A stretch of DNA of 64,000 nucleotides from a bacterium (GTDB lineage Bacteria; Sysuimicrobiota; Sysuimicrobiia; Sysuimicrobiales; Segetimicrobiaceae). The notes under the pieces are model-generated. The model saw nothing but the letters and a program-made list of their open reading frames with translations. It ran no database searches and had not been told where the DNA came from. Positions 8,484-16,713 of the stretch are shown here, in pieces. Position 1 is the first letter of the stretch. Each line of letters opens with the position of its first letter. Where the stretch lies: NCBI GenBank assembly GCA_035295165.1, contig DATGJN010000062.1:46375-110374 (forward strand). Reading direction: 5' to 3'. The translations under genes were made by a program, and so were the position numbers.

Positions 8484-9233
8484 ATGACGACGCGGTATTG
8501 CCCGCAGTGCGGGGCCGGGCTGGAGCCCTTCTTCGACTCCACATGTGAGCCTCCGGTTGCCTGGCTGTGCCAGGGCTGCCGTAGCGTGCAGATGGACGTC
8601 GACCGCGCCGCCCTGTCGCTTGAAGCGCAGCGGGACCTCGTGAACCTCGAAGCGTTCCTCCGCACCGGCGCCGCCGTTCCCGGCACGGGCTCCGAGATCG
8701 GCCGCGCACGGGCGCGTGCCCGCGCGATCATCGCGGGCATCCGGGAAATCCCGGTCGATATCGAACGCGTCGCCCAAGCGTGCGGCTATCCGGTGCGGGA
8801 TCGGCCCCTTCCCGCAGGGGAACGGGGCACCATCGCGCGCGACGGCGACCACACGGTCATCATCGTCAATCGGGACCGGCTGGGACAGGCCGCGGCCGAG
8901 CGCCGCTGGGTGATCGCCGAAGAACTCGGGCACGCCGTGCTCGAGCACAGCGCGCTCGTGGCGAGCAGCGCCCCGGGCGCGGCCCCGGCGATCGCCGAAC
9001 CCCGCCGTCGCGAGGAGGAGCGCGAAGCGAAGGGATTCGCCGCAGAAATCCTGATGCCCGAGGAGAAGGTCCGCGGGCGGTTCGCCGAGCTCGCGCCCCG
9101 GATCTATCGCACGCTCGGACTCCGTCACCGCGAGACCGAGATCGGGGAAGTGGTCGTCACGTTGGCGCGGATGTTTGGGGTCACGCCGACCGCCATGCGC
9201 ATCCGCCTCGAGGAGCTCGATCTGATCGGGTAG
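8484..9233 (+). CDS. Zinc-ribbon plus ImmA/IrrE-like (DUF955) protein with degraded HExxH motif
   Basis: 249 aa. The N-terminus has paired CxxC motifs (C6/C9 and C29/C32) forming a likely zinc ribbon. A helical linker follows, then an IrrE/ImmA-type domain: I-A-x-x-x-G-Y near 97-102, V-I-I-V-N-R at 125-130, and the C-terminal K-G-F-A-A-E-I-L-M-P plus L-A-R-M-F-G-V-T-P-T-A-M-R-I-R-L pattern. IrrE/ImmA metalloproteases need HELGH; here the DNA reads E-E-L-G-H (146-150), so the first zinc His is Glu and peptidase activity is unlikely in the standard form. GTG 8481 or ATG 8484 could start it; the extended -10 just upstream implies a leaderless mRNA. IrrE/ImmA proteins usually cleave a partner repressor in stress or mobile-element switching; no such repressor adjoins. 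Confidence 0.75.
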   Translation: MTTRYCPQCGAGLEPFFDSTCEPPVAWLCQGCRSVQMDVDRAALSLEAQRDLVNLEAFLRTGAAVPGTGSEIGRARARARAIIAGIREIPVDIERVAQACGYPVRDRPLPAGERGTIARDGDHTVIIVNRDRLGQAAAERRWVIAEELGHAVLEHSALVASSAPGAAPAIAEPRRREEEREAKGFAAEILMPEEKVRGRFAELAPRIYRTLGLRHRETEIGEVVVTLARMFGVTPTAMRIRLEELDLIG

Positions 9234-9349
9234 CCCGGTTCCCGTTCCACGAGTGCACCCCTTCCCGTATCATCGCGCCCAACCGCCCGTGCAACTGCGG
9301 CCTCCCGCCCGTGGACGTGCGTCATACCGGCGTCCTCTGCCGAAATGCG

Positions 9350-9381
9350 GCGCGCCGCCGTCCGGTCGGACGGCGGCGCGC
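9350..9381. terminator. Bidirectional terminator-like hairpin between convergent genes
   Basis: Perfect 13-bp inverted repeat: GCGCGCCGCCGTC at 9350-9362 and GACGGCGGCGCGC at 9369-9381, with a 6-base loop. It lies between the convergent IrrE-like gene (ends 9233) and the S41 protease gene (ends 9408). There is no T tract on either side. Confidence 0.6.
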
Positions 9382-9407
9382 TCGATGCGTGCGTCCGGGG
9401 TCGCGGG

Positions 9408-10766
9408 CTATGCCGCCCTCGCCAACCACCTCATCACGGGGCCGAGCGCGGTCCCCACCGCGTGAAGCGCCGCCTGCAGCTGCGGATCCTGGCCGCGCTC
9501 CATGTCGGTCACCGTGAGCGTCACGTTCACGTCGGGCGCGATGCCGACCGCCTCAACCTGCTGGTTCTTCGGCGTCAGGATGCGCTCCACCGTGACCGAC
9601 ATGCCACCCTCGGGCAGCGCCACGGTCACCGATCCACCGAGTGCGCCCGCGGTTTTCTCCCCGACGATCGTCGCTCGCTGATAGTCCTTAAACGCGCCGG
9701 TGAGGATTTCCGACGCCGACGCGCTGTTGGCGTCCACGAGCACCGCGAGCGGGGTGTCGGGCAGCAACGGCCGCCCCGACGTCTGCAGCAGGCTCGGCGG
9801 CTGTCCGCGCTCGCGGATCCGCGCGAGGATGGTGTTGGCCGGCATGAACACGCCGCCGACGTTGGCGGCCTCGATGATCAAGCCGCCGGGGTTGCCGCGC
9901 AGATCCAGGATCGCGGAGTGAATCGCCCCCTGCGCCTGCAGGGCCTGGATGCCGCTCCGAAGCTGCTGCCCTGCGCCCTGGGAGAACTCGAAGATCTTGA
10001 GATACGCTACGCCCGGCGAGATGAAGCTCGTCTCCACCGGAGGCACCCGAATCGCGGCTCGCGTCACCTGGAGCTGCACCGTCTGGGTCCCCCGCTGGAC
10101 CACGAGGTTCGCGGTCGACCCCGCCGGCCCGCGGATCAGCTGGCTCGCGTCGGTCGCCGTCTTGTCCTTCAGCGACTGGCCGTCCACCGAGACGATACGG
10201 TCAAACCGCTTCACCCCTGCCTGGGACGCCGGGGAGCCGGGGAACACGTTCTCAACGAACACCCATGCGATCCCGGACGCGTCCTTCTGCGACGTGATCG
10301 TCACGCCGATGCCGGTGAAACTAGGGTTGCCAAAGAGCTGGCGGCGGCTCTCGCGAAGCTGATCCGGATCAAGGTAGTAGGTGTGGCTGTCCTTCAGCGA
10401 GAGCAGCATGCCCTGGGTGGCGGCGTACGCGAGCGGCGTCGCGCCCGTCGGGGCCGACTGCGACGCGCGCGAAAACTCCGCTACGAACTGGGCGTCCGCC
10501 GCCGCCTCGGGCGTCCCCGGGGCGATGTCGGGCAGCACGTCGGTTCCCTTGTTGGTCGCCTTCCGCAGCGTCGCGACGGCGACGTTGAGCATCTGCACCG
10601 GTTGTACCGGGTCGACGTACTCCTGTTCAAGCACACGGAGCGCGGAGACCACGAGCGATCCGCTCGCGGCCGACGCGTGCGGCAGCTGGGCAAACGGCAC
10701 CAGGAGCAGTGCGACGGCCAGCAGGACCGCGAGCCACGATCTCACCACGGTACGGGATGAATCCAT
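9408..10766 (-). CDS. S41 family C-terminal processing peptidase (PDZ-containing)
   Basis: 452-aa exported protease. A signal peptide/anchor spans about residues 9-33. A PDZ domain follows (about 148-235; G-I-G-V-T-I, then V-F-P-G-S-P-A-S-Q-A-G-V) and then the S41 core. R-G-N-P-G-G (290-295) and D-A-N-S-A-S-A-S-E-I (345-354) match the family; the nucleophile is probably Ser350. The usual catalytic Lys sits in a G-E-x-T-x-G-K-G motif. Here the sequence is G-E-K-T-A-G-A-L-G-G, so that position is Ala375 and the only nearby Lys is 371. The standard Ser-Lys dyad is therefore uncertain, although this variant is seen in S41 relatives. A -10-like TATGAT lies on the minus strand at 10840-10835. Confidence 0.88.
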   Translation of the reverse strand: MDSSRTVVRSWLAVLLAVALLLVPFAQLPHASAASGSLVVSALRVLEQEYVDPVQPVQMLNVAVATLRKATNKGTDVLPDIAPGTPEAAADAQFVAEFSRASQSAPTGATPLAYAATQGMLLSLKDSHTYYLDPDQLRESRRQLFGNPSFTGIGVTITSQKDASGIAWVFVENVFPGSPASQAGVKRFDRIVSVDGQSLKDKTATDASQLIRGPAGSTANLVVQRGTQTVQLQVTRAAIRVPPVETSFISPGVAYLKIFEFSQGAGQQLRSGIQALQAQGAIHSAILDLRGNPGGLIIEAANVGGVFMPANTILARIRERGQPPSLLQTSGRPLLPDTPLAVLVDANSASASEILTGAFKDYQRATIVGEKTAGALGGSVTVALPEGGMSVTVERILTPKNQQVEAVGIAPDVNVTLTVTDMERGQDPQLQAALHAVGTALGPVMRWLARAA

Positions 10767-10909
10767 CTCGTTCTCACGCTCCCAGAAACACCATCCGGAG
10801 GCCTCGGCACCGCCGCCCTCTCGGAATTTTGCCCATCATACCATAGCGCCAAACCCGGAGAAAAGTTCCTGCGGACCGTGGACCGTGAATCCACTCCGGC
10901 CCTCACCCG

Positions 10910-12082
10910 CTAAAACGAGACAGACTCGTGGCGTGTTCCCTGGGCGAATCGGGCCAAGGACAGCGGGGTTACATCGAGCGAGCGTGCGCCGCCGTCCAGG
11001 ATGATCTCGGCGAGCAGTCGGCCGACGGCGGGCGCATGCATGAACCCGTGCCCGCTGAATCCGTTCGCCAGGTAGAATCCCTCCGGCGCCGGCACGAGAC
11101 CGAGGATCGCATGATGATCGGGGGTGAGGCTGCGGATGCCAGCGTAGCCGCGCACCACACGCGCGCCGACCATCGCGGGCACACGCGCGAGTGCCGCCTG
11201 CGCGACGGTGTCGAAACCGTCCCAGTCCACGACCTCGTCGAACCCCGGGCGCGAGTCCTTGTCGGTTCCGCCGGTGTAGAGCGCGCCGGCGCGATCCTGA
11301 TGCAGGTACCAGCCCGTGTCGAGATCCACGGTCAGCGGCCGCCCGCTCCCGAGTTCGGGCAGAGGAGTCATCACGAACACCTGACGGCGGTAGGGCGCCA
11401 CCGGCAGGTCGACGCCCACCATCGCCGCGACGTCGCGCGCCCGCGGGCCGGCAGCGTTCACCACCACCGGCCCGGCGCAGGCGCCCCGGGCCGTGCGAAC
11501 GCCGGCGACTCTCCCGGCGCGCACGTCGATCGCGGTGACTTCCTCGTCGGGCCGCACGCGCACGCCCAGGTCGCGGCACCGGCGCAGGTAGCCCTGCACC
11601 GCCCCGTAGGGGTTCGCCGAGCCGTCGAGCGGACAGAACGTCCCGCCGACGAGATCGTCCGTGCGCACCGCGGGGAACACGGCGCGCACGTCGTCGGGCG
11701 AGAGCCAGCGCGACGGCACGCCCAGTCGCTGTTGGAGGGCGACGCCCCTGCGCATCGTCTCCGCAACGCGCTCCTGCGCGGTCAAGAACAGGTAGCCGTG
11801 CTGCACGAGATCCACCGGCTCGCCCATCTCTTCTTCGAACCGGGAGAACGCCGGGAGGCTGAGCTGGGTCAGGCGGACGTTGACCTCGGTGGAGAACTGG
11901 TGCCGGATGCCGCCGGTCGCCTTGGCCGTCGAGCCGGTCCCGACCTGGGATGCGCGCTCGAACACGACGATCCGGCACGCGCGCCCGCCGCTTCCGCCCG
12001 CACGCGCGAGATGGTACGCGATCGAGAGCCCGATGATGCCCCCGCCGATGATGAGGACGTCGGCTGTGTCCACCGCATCCAT
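10910..12082 (-). CDS. FAD-dependent amine/sarcosine oxidase-type oxidoreductase (DAO family)
   Basis: 390-aa flavoprotein of the DadA/glycine oxidase/sarcosine oxidase-beta group. The N-terminal dinucleotide fold is D-V-L-I-I-G-G-G-I-I-G-L-S-I-A, and the C-terminal part has G-Y-A-G-I-R-S-L-T-P-D and G-H-G-F-M-H-A-P as in sarcosine oxidases. The likely reaction is oxidative removal of an amino or methylamino group from a small amino acid. ATG 12082 was chosen because it sits directly before the FAD motif and two bases after the racemase stop; longer frames upstream only shadow the racemase. It is co-transcribed with the racemase, so processing of D-amino acids or hydantoin-type compounds is plausible. 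Confidence 0.88.
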   Translation of the reverse strand: MDAVDTADVLIIGGGIIGLSIAYHLARAGGSGGRACRIVVFERASQVGTGSTAKATGGIRHQFSTEVNVRLTQLSLPAFSRFEEEMGEPVDLVQHGYLFLTAQERVAETMRRGVALQQRLGVPSRWLSPDDVRAVFPAVRTDDLVGGTFCPLDGSANPYGAVQGYLRRCRDLGVRVRPDEEVTAIDVRAGRVAGVRTARGACAGPVVVNAAGPRARDVAAMVGVDLPVAPYRRQVFVMTPLPELGSGRPLTVDLDTGWYLHQDRAGALYTGGTDKDSRPGFDEVVDWDGFDTVAQAALARVPAMVGARVVRGYAGIRSLTPDHHAILGLVPAPEGFYLANGFSGHGFMHAPAVGRLLAEIILDGGARSLDVTPLSLARFAQGTRHESVSF

Positions 12083-12084
12083 CG

Positions 12085-12798
12085 CTACCCCTGCGGGGCG
12101 AGCGCTCCGTGGACCATCCGGACGAGGGTGGTGATGTCGAACACGGGCCGGCCGGTCGCCGCGGCGATCGCGCCCGCGTAGGGCGGCATGTTCGTGCATT
12201 CCAGCACGATCGCACCCACCTCGGGATGGCGCTCCACAAGCTCGCGGGCGACCGCGACGTGCTCACGGCGGGCGGCGTCCACGTCGAGCTCCAGTTCGTC
12301 GCCGAGGAGCACCGACGTAAACGCGTGCCCCCGCTCCATGCCCGCGACGACGACCGGGATCTCCTCGGTGATCCCGGCGCCTGCGAAGTGGCGCGGCCCC
12401 AGCGCTCCGGCGTCCACTGTCATGATCCCGACCGCGCGGCCGCTTCCCAACATTCGCGCGACGATCGGAACCAACAGCAGCGCCGACGCGAACACCGGCA
12501 CCGAGACGGCCTCGGCGAGCTGCCGCTGGAACATCGCGAGAAAGCCGCAGCCGGTGGTGATCGCCAGCACCCCGGCGGCCTCAAGCGCCCGCGCGCCCTC
12601 GATGAACGCCTCGAGCAGCGCCGGGTCGCCCTCGCGCACCACTCGCGCCGGAGAGGCGTGCCGGACACGCTGGTAGAGCACGGGGAACGGAAACGTCGCC
12701 GCGTTGCCGATGTCGCCCGGGATCCTGGGGAAGACGGTGTCGAGCATCAGAATGCCGATCGGGAACCCATAGAGGTTGCGGCCGCCTCGGACGTTCAT
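12085..12798 (-). CDS. Aspartate/glutamate/hydantoin racemase family protein
   Basis: 237 aa. Two conserved catalytic Cys blocks of Asp/Glu/hydantoin racemases and maleate isomerases are present: T-T-G-C-G-F near residue 80 and L-E-C-T-N-M near 200. The racemases use the two Cys as acid and base on a substrate alpha carbon. ATG 12798 (M-N-V-R-G-G-R) is preferred because GGAGCG precedes it; an upstream in-frame ATG at 12858 adds 20 unlikely residues. It is the first gene of a two-gene operon with the FAD oxidase (2-bp gap). The substrate is unknown. Confidence 0.85.
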   Translation of the reverse strand: MNVRGGRNLYGFPIGILMLDTVFPRIPGDIGNAATFPFPVLYQRVRHASPARVVREGDPALLEAFIEGARALEAAGVLAITTGCGFLAMFQRQLAEAVSVPVFASALLLVPIVARMLGSGRAVGIMTVDAGALGPRHFAGAGITEEIPVVVAGMERGHAFTSVLLGDELELDVDAARREHVAVARELVERHPEVGAIVLECTNMPPYAGAIAAATGRPVFDITTLVRMVHGALAPQG

Positions 12799-12945
12799 CG
12801 GAGCGCTCCTTGCGGATCCGGCGGTCGCGCGTACGCGGTCCTCCGCGACCCAGCTCACGACCGCTCTATTCGACCCCGGTTGACGTATCCCTACGACCCG
12901 ATCCGCGCGGAGCCGTATCCCGTATGCGTTTTCGCGTCTCGTTGC

Positions 12946-13017
12946 CTAGTGCAGGTCTTTGTTCAACAATGCACCGAGATCGTGGTGGAGTCGCTGAAGT
13001 TGCTGCGTCGTGGCCAT
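12946..13017 (-). CDS. Possible micro-ORF of 23 aa with strong ribosome site
   Basis: A 23-codon frame starts at ATG 13017 after a strong GGGAGGAG ribosome site about 7 bases upstream and ends at TAG 12946-12948. The peptide is hydrophilic and His/Leu/Gln-rich with no recognised family. It follows the dead glycosyltransferase on the same strand, in AT-richer DNA. It may be the intact start of another decayed gene rather than a functional peptide. Confidence 0.25.
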   Translation of the reverse strand: MATTQQLQRLHHDLGALLNKDLH

Positions 13018-13038
13018 GATCTCCTCCCGATCGTTCTC

Positions 13039-13910
13039 TCACCAGAGCCTCGGCAACTCTCGGAATTGCCTCGCAATTCGTCGTGCATGGGGAGGCGACC
13101 AAACCGAAGACACCAACCAGGTCCGAAGCGCGGCAGATTTGTTACCGGCCCGATAGTACCTGCCCGCGATAAACTCGTCGTGTTGAGAGACGGCCCGGGG
13201 ACCAAGGTTTCTGAGAATCGACAAGAAATGCTTGCGGACCACTTGCTCATACCCCTTCGTGTCTCGGAGTTCATTCTTGGAAACGTATCGGTGCTGCGAC
13301 AATCGTAGATGAATGTTGGCGTGGCGACAAAGCCAAACCTATAGTGGCGCGCCACACGGATCGCGGTATCCTACTCTTGCAACGCGACGACCGTTCGTCC
13401 AACCCGCCGATTCTGTCCAACGCGTCTCTTACGACCAGCAGCCCCTGAAACATTGGCCCTTGGCGCCTCAATGGCTCCCGGTGGAGCCAGCCTTCGAACG
13501 AAGGCACACCATACAGCGCCCTGTGGCCGTCCTCATACACCTTGTAGCAACCGGAGTGCACAACGCTCAGTTTGGTCCGTTGCGCTGCATCCAGGCGGAA
13601 TATCCAGACTCTGCGGCAGCCATTGATCGTCTGAGTCGAGGAAAGCAATCCACTCTCCGCACGCGCTTCGGATTCCAGCGTTTCTGGCAGCCTGGGCTCC
13701 GCAGTTTCGGTCGTGCCTGATGCGTTTGATGCGATCATCTTCGTGCGCGAGTCGCATGACCACTTCTGCCGTGCCATCAGTCGAACCATCGTCCACGGCG
13801 ATGGCTTCCCAGTCCCGGTGGGTCTGCGCCTGGACACTTCGCCACGCCGCTCCAATCGTCGGCACCCGATGGAAAGCGGGAATCACAACGCTCACCAGGG
13901 CCGTCTTCAT
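13039..13910 (-). pseudogene. Decayed family 2 glycosyltransferase
   Basis: The N-terminal GT-A fold is unmistakable: L-V-S-V-V-I-P-A-F-H-R-V, then A-V-D-D-G-S-T-D-G-T, A-A-R-N-A-G-I and F-L-D-S-D-D-Q-W with the DxD-type metal motif. The frame then breaks. Near 13603 an extra base shifts reading into a second frame that continues with R-L-D-A-A-Q-R-T-K and V-H-S-G-C-Y-K-V. Near 13390 a missing base returns to the first frame, where a TAG stands where homologues would have Trp. A third shift near 13300 leads to the C-terminal part ending R-E-L-P-R-L-W. At least three frameshifts and one nonsense change make it non-functional. Codon use is AT-richer than the neighbours, suggesting foreign origin. 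Confidence 0.82.
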
Positions 13911-14221
13911 CGCATCCGAGTCCCACCCTAAGGTGATTCGCCAGCTCAGGCGAGCCCCACTCTCCCGGGCGCACGCACCTACACCGTAGGATGACTCAGG
14001 TCCAGGTACGTTCACCCCCCTTTCACCGGACAATTTGTTCTCTACCGAGGGATCAGGTCGGTTATCCTCATGAGAAACTCACATCCCACGACCCCGACAC
14101 GGCCGATCAACGCCGACGCTTCCCGGATCCGCTGTGTTCACCGCGCGCATCCGACACGATGCGGCGCGGGACGGAATGCACACGTCCCGCGCCGCGTGGC
14201 GCGCTCGGCGAACGGTCGGCG
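13911..14221. other. Intergenic region with a terminator hairpin, no gene seen
   Basis: About 310 bases between the start of the dead glycosyltransferase and the phospholipase stop. Apart from the hairpin at 14161-14195 nothing recognisable is present. The left part is AT-richer, like the adjacent pseudogene. Confidence 0.5.
14161..14195 (-). terminator. Terminator-like hairpin of the phospholipase gene
   Basis: Perfect 13-bp inverted repeat: GCGGCGCGGGACG at 14161-14173 and CGTCCCGCGCCGC at 14183-14195, with a 9-base loop. It starts 27 bases beyond the phospholipase stop on the minus strand. There is no T tract. Confidence 0.6.
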
Positions 14222-15745
14222 CTATGGTGATACCGGCGCTCCTGTCTCGGGGTCCAGGAACAGCGTTCCCGGCCGCTGCAGCTGCGCGAACGCGAACATG
14301 TTGAGCATCGATCCCGCGATCGCGTCGAAGGATTGGTCCCCGATCCGGCCGAGATCCCAGTTGTCCTCGATGAAGCGGAGGATCGAGGACTGGTCCGTCA
14401 ATGTGTGGTCCACGAAGTTCACCCTGGCCCACGGCGAGATCACGAGCAGCGGCAGGCGCGGACCGTAGCCGCACCGGCCCTGATAGGTGCCTGCCGCCGG
14501 CTTGCCGCACATCCCGGGCCCGAGGAGCGCGTCGATTGTCGATTCGGCCGACTGCATCATGACCGGCGCCAGCACGTGATCGTACCAACCGTCGGAGTCG
14601 TCGTAGTTGATGATCACAGCCATGCCCGACCAGGCGGGCAACCGCATCAATCGGTTGATCGTGTCGACGAGGAAGTGTTGCTCGTCGATCGGGTCCGAGT
14701 ACCCGGCATGGCCGTCCTGGTACGCCGGGGCCTTCACGAAGCTCACCGCCGGGAGGCGGCCGGCTTGGGCCGCCGCCCAGAAGTCGATCAGGTCGTACTG
14801 GTGGTTCGCCTGGTCTGTCTGCCCGATCATCGCGACCGAGGTCGGAGCCAGATGGTGCGGGTTCATGGTCGATTGATAGTACTCGAACGGCTGGTGGTGC
14901 GGGATATAATCTGCTACGTTCGCCTTGCCGACGTTCACGTGGGCGCTCCCGCACTCGGCCTTCGCGGCGCCGGGTGCGCTCGTCGGCCGGAATCCGCCCT
15001 CGAACCAGCCCCAAGTGACGTGCTTCGCGTTCAGCAGATCCCCGACGTTGCGCCCGATCATCGCGGCCGTCGCCCCTTTCGAGCAATCGTCGTAGGTCGG
15101 ATCGAGGTCGTTGTACACGGTGCCGTTGAGGATGCGGCCGGAGATGTTGGGCGGAACCGCCCCATGGGTCTGACCGGCCACGAGGTTGAGCGCTCCGGGC
15201 GTCGAGGGGCCGAAGGTGGTACCGAAGGAGTTGTCGTTCATCGCAAAGTGCTGGGCGTAGTTCCAGAGCGCCGTGACCGTGTTGCCGTCATAGTAGTCCA
15301 TGACCAGCCGGCGGTCGCAGGACCCGTACGACGCGCCGGTCTCCTCGACAAATCGGTTCATCAGCCCGCCGTTCGCGGCGCGCTGTTCCGCGGCGTACCC
15401 GTGGTCCATGTCGCAGGTCATCGCCTGGGAACGGTCGAGCCGGACCGGCTGCGCGCTGTTCGGATTACCCGTCAGCAGCGCGGGCGTGAGTCCGTTCACC
15501 GACGGCGTCGCCCGCGAGGCGTGGAACGCGGGCCCGCCGGGAGCGTTCGTGGCGTACGGGTAGGTCGCGAAGTAGTGATCGAAGGACACGTTCTCCTGGA
15601 AGATCACAACGAGATGCTTGATCGGCGTGGTTGTGGGCGTCGCGTCGGACTGGGCATCCACGGGCGCCATCGCACCCCAGCCCAGCATGACGGTCAGGGC
15701 GGCGGCGATCGCCGCCGCCACGGCGGTGCGCACGATTCGTGTCAT
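14222..15745 (-). CDS. Secreted phospholipase C / acid phosphatase-type phosphoesterase
   Basis: 507-aa exported enzyme of the phosphoesterase family that includes non-haemolytic phospholipase C and AcpA. The signal peptide is basic residues, then an Ala-rich core, ending V-D-A-Q-S. The family start motif I-K-H-L-V-V-I-F-Q-E-N-V-S-F-D-H-Y-F holds the metal-binding E-N and the nucleophile region. C-D-M-D-H-G-Y, N-Y-D-D-S-D-G-W-Y-D-H and P-L-L-V-I-S-P-W-A also match. It should release phosphate or phosphoalcohols from lipids or esters outside the cell. ATG 15745 is chosen for its GTGAGGGGAG ribosome site (15750-15760) and signal peptide; an ATG at 15772 would lie at the predicted transcript start. 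The Pho box upstream places it in the same phosphate-starvation regulon as pstS. Confidence 0.9.
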   Translation of the reverse strand: MTRIVRTAVAAAIAAALTVMLGWGAMAPVDAQSDATPTTTPIKHLVVIFQENVSFDHYFATYPYATNAPGGPAFHASRATPSVNGLTPALLTGNPNSAQPVRLDRSQAMTCDMDHGYAAEQRAANGGLMNRFVEETGASYGSCDRRLVMDYYDGNTVTALWNYAQHFAMNDNSFGTTFGPSTPGALNLVAGQTHGAVPPNISGRILNGTVYNDLDPTYDDCSKGATAAMIGRNVGDLLNAKHVTWGWFEGGFRPTSAPGAAKAECGSAHVNVGKANVADYIPHHQPFEYYQSTMNPHHLAPTSVAMIGQTDQANHQYDLIDFWAAAQAGRLPAVSFVKAPAYQDGHAGYSDPIDEQHFLVDTINRLMRLPAWSGMAVIINYDDSDGWYDHVLAPVMMQSAESTIDALLGPGMCGKPAAGTYQGRCGYGPRLPLLVISPWARVNFVDHTLTDQSSILRFIEDNWDLGRIGDQSFDAIAGSMLNMFAFAQLQRPGTLFLDPETGAPVSP

Positions 15746-15786
15746 CGTCACTCCCCTCACCTCAGACGGCAAGCGATTCCGGGGGC

Positions 15787-15829
15787 ACTATAGCCAAGGG
15801 GCGTTAACGGCGGCGAAAGCGAGCGTTAA
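15787..15829 (-). promoter_or_regulatory. Predicted PhoP box and -10 element of the phospholipase gene
   Basis: Reading the minus strand, TTAACG (15829-15824) and TTAACG (15807-15802) are exactly 22 bp apart, two turns of an 11-bp repeat; the middle slot is a weak TTTCGC. Nine bases downstream lies a -10-like TATAGT (15792-15787). The box design and the 9-base gap are the same as in the pstS promoter. Confidence 0.7.
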
Positions 15830-15851
15830 GGTTCGGCGGGACGCGCCGCCG

Positions 15852-16634
15852 TCACCGCCCGCGGTCAAGGACGACGAGGGCGAGGGCCGCGCGCCCGGCG
15901 GGCTCCCCCGCACCTTCACGCACGACACCGAACCGCGTGAACCACCACGTGCGCGCCGCGCCTGTCCGAATCTCCTCGACGCCGTGGGACGGCCGTCCGG
16001 TGCGCAGCGTCTCGTAGAGCCGCGATTCCTCCGCGAACAGGGCGTCGGCGCGCACGCCGATCGAGGCGCTCTTCGGAAACCGGTCGGCCGGAGATGCGGC
16101 GCGCCACCGCAGCACGGGCGTGCCGTGCTCGACGCGCCACAGCAGCGCGTACCCGCGCCATGTGCCGGAGCGCAACCACTGGTGGATGGTCAGGCGGATG
16201 GGTGCGGAGAACCGCATGGCGAGCTCGCGCAGCCCGTCCATCGTGAGATCGGTTCGGGCCGCCGCGGCACGAAACGGCCGCATCGGCAAGAGGAGCTCGG
16301 CGGCCACCGCCTCGGCGAGCGTTTCCGCCGCCGCACCCGAGAGCGTCGGGGGGACGAGCGTCCGGGCTAGGGCGGTCGCCACGGCGCCGTTCCATTGGGG
16401 CGTATGCGGAGGGACGCGACCGTCCACGCTCAGGATCCAGCGCGGGCGGGTCCCCGCCGGGGGCGGATCCGCCCGGTCGATCCGCGCGATCCCGCCGGGC
16501 AGCGCGGGCCGGCGGATGGCGAGCACACCGCACTTCGCGGCGCAACGCTCCGGTGCGAACGGCGGCCGCGCCGTCACGGGCACGCGGGCGAGCGCGCGGG
16601 CGCGGTCGAGGGTCTGTGCGGCGAGCGTGGCCAC
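15852..16634 (-). CDS. Degenerate ImmA/IrrE-like protein without the metalloprotease motif
   Basis: 260 aa. The central part resembles the IrrE/ImmA (DUF955) fold: a helix where the HExxH helix should be, then E-A-V-A-A-E-L-L-L-P-M-R-P-F (the usual F-A-A-E-L-L-M-P element) and L-R-E-L-A-M-R-F-S-A-P-I-R-L-T (the usual L-A-x-x-F-x-V-S helix). The zinc helix reads V-A-T-A-L-A-R-T-L, so both His and the Glu are gone. The C-terminal 80 residues are unassigned, with Trp-rich patches. The gene is divergent from the MBL hydrolase at 16714. Family assignment rests on pattern alone and is moderate. Confidence 0.55.
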   Translation of the reverse strand: MATLAAQTLDRARALARVPVTARPPFAPERCAAKCGVLAIRRPALPGGIARIDRADPPPAGTRPRWILSVDGRVPPHTPQWNGAVATALARTLVPPTLSGAAAETLAEAVAAELLLPMRPFRAAAARTDLTMDGLRELAMRFSAPIRLTIHQWLRSGTWRGYALLWRVEHGTPVLRWRAASPADRFPKSASIGVRADALFAEESRLYETLRTGRPSHGVEEIRTGAARTWWFTRFGVVREGAGEPAGRAALALVVLDRGR

Positions 16635-16713
16635 AGGCTCCGGTTCGGTCCGCCCCGCATGCCGCCCTCCCGATTCCAGGGACGCCGGCCGCGCGCCGCG
16701 AACCTATCGCGAG

